A DNA stretch of 64,000 bases from Clavaria fumosa (taxonomy: Eukaryota; Basidiomycota; Agaricomycetes; Agaricales; Clavariaceae). The notes beneath the pieces were generated by a model, which saw only the letters and a program-made list of their open reading frames with translations, made no database searches and was not told the origin of the DNA. The translations under genes were made by a program, and so were the position numbers. The stretch lies in NCBI GenBank assembly GCA_951802425.1, contig OX637802.1:558001-622000 (forward strand). The letters are read 5' to 3'. Of this stretch, positions 59,923 to 64,000 are shown piece by piece (positions within the stretch are counted from its first letter, which is position 1; each line of letters opens with the position of its first letter).

Positions 59923-60901
59923 GCCACAGGGAAGGAGGGCGCACCTGGCAGGCAACTCATGGCCGCCACCCTCGTCGCACCTGTCGCATCGCCGTTGTTG
60001 CCCCTCCCGCCGCCGTTGTCATTGCGCCACTGCTGAAGAGAGGGTGAGAGGGAGGGTGAGAGGGGGAGGGTGAAAGAAGGAAAGAAAAAAAAAGAAGGAG
60101 GAACACGCACCAGCCATCGTTGTCGTCGCTGTCGTCACCTCATTGGGACACATAAGTCACAGCCACAGTATCTATCCTACTGACAGAAAAACTGTCCCTG
60201 CATCCTAGTATGAGTATAATAAATTCTGAAAATATTTGGGAAGGATTGAGTCTACATGCTCAACATTCCTATGTTAAATTTACAATGTAGAATGCTGTCT
60301 AAAAAGTGTGATAATGATTGAATCAGTTTCTCACTTTACAGTGACAGTACATGTGTGACTAGATGACTGCCTTGACCAGCTGCACCGCTTGTGCCAGCAA
60401 CAGTGCATCGTCATCCCCATCCCCCTTCTCCCCTAACTAATCCACCACTTATTGGCTGACAACAACATTGATGACACCTGCAGCAGACAACGACAGCGAT
60501 AATGGCCACAGCAGACAGGATGGCAACTACGACAGCAGCAGACAGCGATGGTGACTACGACATCCACAGATGACAACAACAACGGCAGCAACGACAACAA
60601 TGGCAGCTCCAGCGGCCAGTGGTGACGATGACGATGACAGTGGCCGCTAGGGCTCTTCCCCCAGGCGATGACGGCAACGACGACGACGGCTGGTGGCTGG
60701 TGCGTGTTCCTCTTTCTTTTTCTTTCTTTCCTTTCTTCTCTTTCTTTCACCCTCCCCCTCTCACTCTCCCCTCCCTCTCTCCCTCTTCAGCAGCAACGCA
60801 ACGAAGATGGCGGCGGGAGGGGCAACATTGATGACAACGGCAACGCGATGGGCGGCGGCCACGATAGGCTGCCTGCCAGGTGCACTCTCCCTCCCTGTGG
60901 C

Positions 60902-60956
60902 AATGGCCCAAGTCCCCAACCGTGGTCACAGACCAATGGTGGGGACTGGGGCCATT
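60902..60956. repeat. AATGGCCC/GGGCCATT hairpin, copy 3
   Basis: Reads AATGGCCCAAGTCCCC...CTGGGGCCATT; self-complementary over about 24 nt each side of a short centre. Confidence 0.85.
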
Positions 60957-63909
60957 GGTAGCAGCTGGGGATGGAGTGGCAGCAAGGGCAGGGCAAGAGC
61001 AGCGAGGTGGGAGTGGGTGGGCAGGCAGCAGGTGGTGGCAGAGGGCAGGGAGCAGGAGCAGCAGGAGCAGGGCATAGCAGTAGTGCGGGGAATGGCGGCA
61101 GCAGGGCGGGAGCAGCGGGGTGGGGAGCGGGCGGCGGGTGGTGGCAGAAGGGCGGGCCGCAGGTGGCGGCAGCAGGGCGGGCGGCATGTGGCAGCAGAAG
61201 GGCGGCGGGTGGCGGCAGCAGGGCGGGCGGGTGGCGGGTGGCGGCAGCAGGAGGCGGCAGGCGTCAGGATGCATGACAGCGAGGGTGAGGGTGGATGCGG
61301 TGATGCATGACATGTGGTCAGAGGGTGGCACGGCGGTTAGCGACATTGATGCATCACCTATTTATGGTAGTTAGCTTATGTGATGCATTGATTTGCTCAC
61401 CTCTAGTGTAACTAGCTGAGCAGCCTGTCATTCTTCAATCAGTTGATGGGCCTGGATAAGCATCTGCGAGCGTTGGAGATTCTCGGTGAGTACTTGAACT
61501 TTCTTCTGAAGTGAACTCTGAGGCTGATAACTGTCAGTTTGCTCCATCACAGTCCAATCAGGCTGCGGCAGCTCAGGAACTGCCTCATGCACCGGGGTCA
61601 TGAGCTTGTATGATGAGGGGATCCGAGGTTTTGAGATCAGCAATGATCCAGACGATGAGGAGGCCAGTGCGCTGTACATTATGCGCATGCGCTTTGATGG
61701 TGTGTTGGTGAGTTGTGGATCAATGTTTGGATCAGTGTCTGGCTCATGAGCATGAGTAGGAGTGAGCAGCGCACTCGATGGACCAACGATGGGAGCGGTG
61801 TGGTGGGTGGGAGATAAGTCAAAGGCAGTTGGTGGGTGGGAGCCCATCGCACGAAGGATCGCACGTACGGGACTGGGCTGGGGGAGCGGGAATGTACCCT
61901 TTGTTGATGTCAGTAAGCTCGGTTTCATTTGCTTCTCTGATATTGCCTCGGGATTGAATGGCCACACCCCAGTTGCCACAAATGCTGCCTTCACTGTATC
62001 AGGATCAAATGCCCGCTGGAATGCCTGTCCGAATACACCAGCAAAATCAGCCTTTTTGATGCTGTTGCCGCCATGTAAGTCCTCGAATGCTCGGATTTCA
62101 CGCCGAAACTCAGTCTTCATCTTTGCAAAGCAGACTGCATCAAGCCCTTGGAGGACATGTGTACAGTGTGGCGGGTAACCAAGAATCACAATGCCATTTT
62201 GCTGGGCATACTCGAGGATTCCAACGGTGTAGTGGGAGCTATGGCCATCGAGGAGAAGGACACGTGTATGTCCACCTGCTTTCTCTTTCGTCTGGGCATC
62301 AAAGTCTTTAACCATCCATTGCAGACCAAGCTCGCCATCAGTCCACCCATTTGGCGAATACCCAAATCTGGAGTCAAAGAAGTCAGGATCATCACATGTG
62401 CTACAGATGAGTGCTCACAATGCGTTTGCCACATTATCCTGAGCCCAGTCTGTCCTGAAATTTGCAGCTTTGAATATGATGGTGGGACGTAGCACTGTGC
62501 CGTCTGCGCACATTGTCACCAGCGCGGTCACATTCTCGCGATCAGCACCTCCCTGTTTGTGCTGTGTTTTGGTCCCTCGACCACCCACCACCCGTTCGGT
62601 CCCCTGATCCGAAGGTGGGCATCCTGTTTCATCCATCCCATAAAGGTCTCCAGGTCTGATTGCCACATCCACTACAAATTTCTTTAGTAATTCAAACCAT
62701 GCCTTCTTAGCTTGTGGGTTCATTCTGGGTTCATTCCGCGTGCCCTTTGGGTGTCAAGAGGTTTGCTCCAATGTGTTTGAAGGACATTGCGATGGCGATC
62801 CAAGAAGCGGGAAGCCCAATCCCGACCCACGTCCACACAATCAGGTCCAAGGTGACCTTTTCGGATGAGGTTTGCGTACTGTGCAACATCTCGGATTGAT
62901 TGTGGAAGACCACGTTCTGCTGACTCCTCGAGGAAATTAACCAGTGTGATCTCTTCGGTGGGAGTAAGGTTCTGCTGTTTCTCATGTGCTTCGCGTGCAC
63001 TCTGTCCACCTTGATACCTATTCCGTATTGTTTTGTACTGCTCAGGAATGCCATATTCTCTGGCAATTGTCCGAGCCCCCTTCCTTGTCTCTGATGGGTG
63101 TTCTTGTTCCCTTCGGTATTCAGTGATAGCAGCCTGCAGCTTTTCCTGCTTGAGTTTGCTATTTTTTTTGTGCTTTGACACACTCAGAAAGAGCTTTGTT
63201 GGGCATTTTGGAAGCCTAAAAAAATGAGGGGGCAAGAGGGAGCCAATGTCGTGGTAGGAGGCAGCACGTGTTCCTGTTGAATTTCACTCATTTTTGCACT
63301 GATCTCCCCCAAATAAAGACAAATTTTGTGAAGTATGAAGCACCCTGTTCAGTCAGATGAGGTAGTTTTATTGTAACAGTTCCCCAGGCTGAGCTTTAGA
63401 TCAAATGGAAGTAGGTTGAATCAGGAAATTCAGCCCAAGGACCTTAAATTGACCATCAAATCAGAACCACTGATCTGATTCCCTTCAAATTTTGTACAGA
63501 CATGGATATAACAACTAGGATATTGTAGAAAAATCATGAGATGCATTGGCAAAGATCTCACATAGTTTTACTACAAGTGGGAAAAATGGTGCAGGTGGGA
63601 AAAATGGTGTCAGTACACTGTATACCAAATGCTTCAGCACTTGCTGGCATTCCCATGCTTGGACCCTCAGATCACGTGATGTGCCAAGGTGACTTTGAAG
63701 ATTACATAATCTGATCCTCCACCATGGGTCATGTGACCTTCCAACAACCCTCCCCAGTTTCTCCACAACTCCTCTTTAGGATGGCTTATGTAAGCAATCC
63801 TAATAAGATGAGTATTGTCTCTCACAGCTGAAGGGGCCCAATGAGCAAAAGGGCTATCATTTTTTTGCAGATCTCCACAACAAGGAGTTCTTAGCTGTGA
63901 TTTGGGCAC

Positions 63910-64000
63910 TTCGTGAGTAGGGTGTGACATGGGTACAGGTAACCCACACGGGTTTCCTGGCGGGTACAGGTACAAGTAGGGTATGGGTAAGCATTCTGCT
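63910..64000. repeat. GGGTAC-rich sequence, probable end of another hAT-like element
   Basis: Words GGGTACAGGTAACCC, CGGGTACAGGTAC and GGGTATGGGTAAG match the style of the ends at 11880-12343. TAGGGTGTGACATGGGTACA near 63917 could be the element's tip. The other end is outside the window. Confidence 0.4.

Larger units (their letters stand above)
59398..61408. mobile_element. hAT-like non-autonomous foldback element
   Basis: Flanked by a perfect 8-bp duplication TAACTAGC (59390-59397 and 61409-61416) in the middle of the E2 transposase frame. The right end, reversed, begins CACTAGAGGTGAGCAAATC, similar to hAT ends. The two halves (about 59420-60110 and 60690-61390) are inverted copies of G+C-rich sequence with CTGCC/GGCAG triplets, separated by a ~570-bp centre. 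TGATGCAT/ATGCATCA words recur near both ends (59452, 59511, 61268, 61301, 61349, 61381). No transposase is inside. Confidence 0.8.
58942..63235 (-). pseudogene. E2 transposase (DDE_1, CENP-B/Tc5 DNA-binding), interrupted
   Basis: The N-terminal region has a Psq/HTH segment (GARTIAREYGIPEQYKTIRN) and a Tc5-type segment (EEITLVNFLEESAERGLPQS, DWASRFLDRH). The core has GDLYGMDETGCPP (near 62640), then, after an intron near 62420-62360, VLLLDGHSSHY (near 62250) and HVLQGLDAVCF (near 62145): D, D, D with 35 residues between the last two (DD35D). The C-terminal coiled region is cut by the element at 59398-61408 and resumes with LVIQHAELSKFKHALEAKDN. TGA codons at 61428-61430 and 59262-59264 (minus strand) break the frame. 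Near 63172 an A8 run separates two frames, so a start at ATG 63208 with a one-base slip is possible. Ends at 58942. Confidence 0.85.
58713..63620 (-). mobile_element. E2, second pogo-superfamily DNA transposon carrying the hAT-like foldback
   Basis: Ends are inverted: left CATTGTACCAACACCATTTT, right when reversed CAGTGTACTGACACCATTTT, both continuing TCCCACC. TA flanks at 58711-58712 (shared with E1) and 63621-63622. One minus-strand transposase gene. About 2.9 kb without the insert. Confidence 0.85.
51843..63805 (-). mobile_element. Outer LTR-like element, split into three pieces by later insertions
   Basis: Pieces 63621-63805, 52267-52316 and 51843-51884 together read, on the minus strand, as the same ~295-bp sequence found unbroken at 54646-54939. 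The first break is exactly in the GGTATATATACC TATA-box region, where E2 and E1 now lie; the second is at TA, where MITE1 lies. This fixes it as the oldest layer of the stack. Confidence 0.8.

Noticed and set aside
59441..61374. Ala/Gly/Pro-rich open frames (up to about 205 codons) inside the hAT-like element
   Set aside because: They are mirror images of one another in the inverted arms and reflect CTGCC/GGCAG repeats rather than genes.

Overview
The window is nuclear DNA from a mushroom-forming basidiomycete (Agaricomycetes-like). Nearly every recognised gene is split by many short introns (about 50-60 nt, mostly GT-AG), and the set is typically fungal: an ADA2 co-activator, CTR9, a Gal4-type Zn2Cys6 regulator, a BRE4/DUF2421 membrane protein, a peroxin with a dysferlin-type domain, a sod2-like Na+/H+ antiporter, and TA-inserting pogo transposons. 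I cannot name a species.

Layout. 1-5.5 kb: two minus-strand genes, a BRE4-like protein cut by the left edge and a REX1-type RNA exonuclease. 4.7-10.4 kb: a tandem segmental duplication holding two plus-strand pepsin-like proteins with altered catalytic motifs and a hitch-hiking piece of the exonuclease gene. 10.4-18.8 kb: an A+T-rich repeat island with a 51-bp minisatellite, a tRNA-derived SINE-like head, a hAT-like non-autonomous element, a Ty3-type gag remnant, two unrecognised convergent genes and a 263-bp hairpin. 19.0-51 kb: the gene-dense arm with ADA2(+), cysteine synthase(-), Zn2Cys6 regulator(-), a 4.4-kb gene-free gap, CTR9(-), a HIT zinc-finger protein(+), an orphan nuclear-looking protein(-), an LRR/F-box-like protein(-), a dual-specificity phosphatase(-), the Na+/H+ antiporter(+) and the peroxin(-). 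51.8-63.8 kb: a layered stack of mobile elements.

The stack can be unpicked from joints visible in the sequence. A ~295-bp LTR-like sequence on the minus strand was split by MITE1 (51885-52266) and, at its TATA box, by two pogo-type transposons, E1 (52317-58710) and E2 (58713-63620), which share one TA between them. The E1 transposase is split by insert X (53836-57722), which carries a second, uninterrupted copy of the LTR, another MITE, a 61-bp minisatellite and a G+C-rich triplet block. The E2 transposase is split by a 2-kb hAT-like foldback element (59398-61408) flanked by a perfect 8-bp duplication. All three nonsense codons seen in the two transposases are TGA, as expected if CGA decayed by CpG deamination.

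Links between genes are modest. ADA2 and CTR9 both act in RNA polymerase II chromatin transcription, but this looks like ordinary synteny. The CTR9/HIT and phosphatase/antiporter pairs are divergent and share short upstream regions. No operon-like or biosynthetic cluster is seen. Exon models were assembled by eye from reading frames, family motifs and splice sites, so internal exon limits are approximate unless stated.
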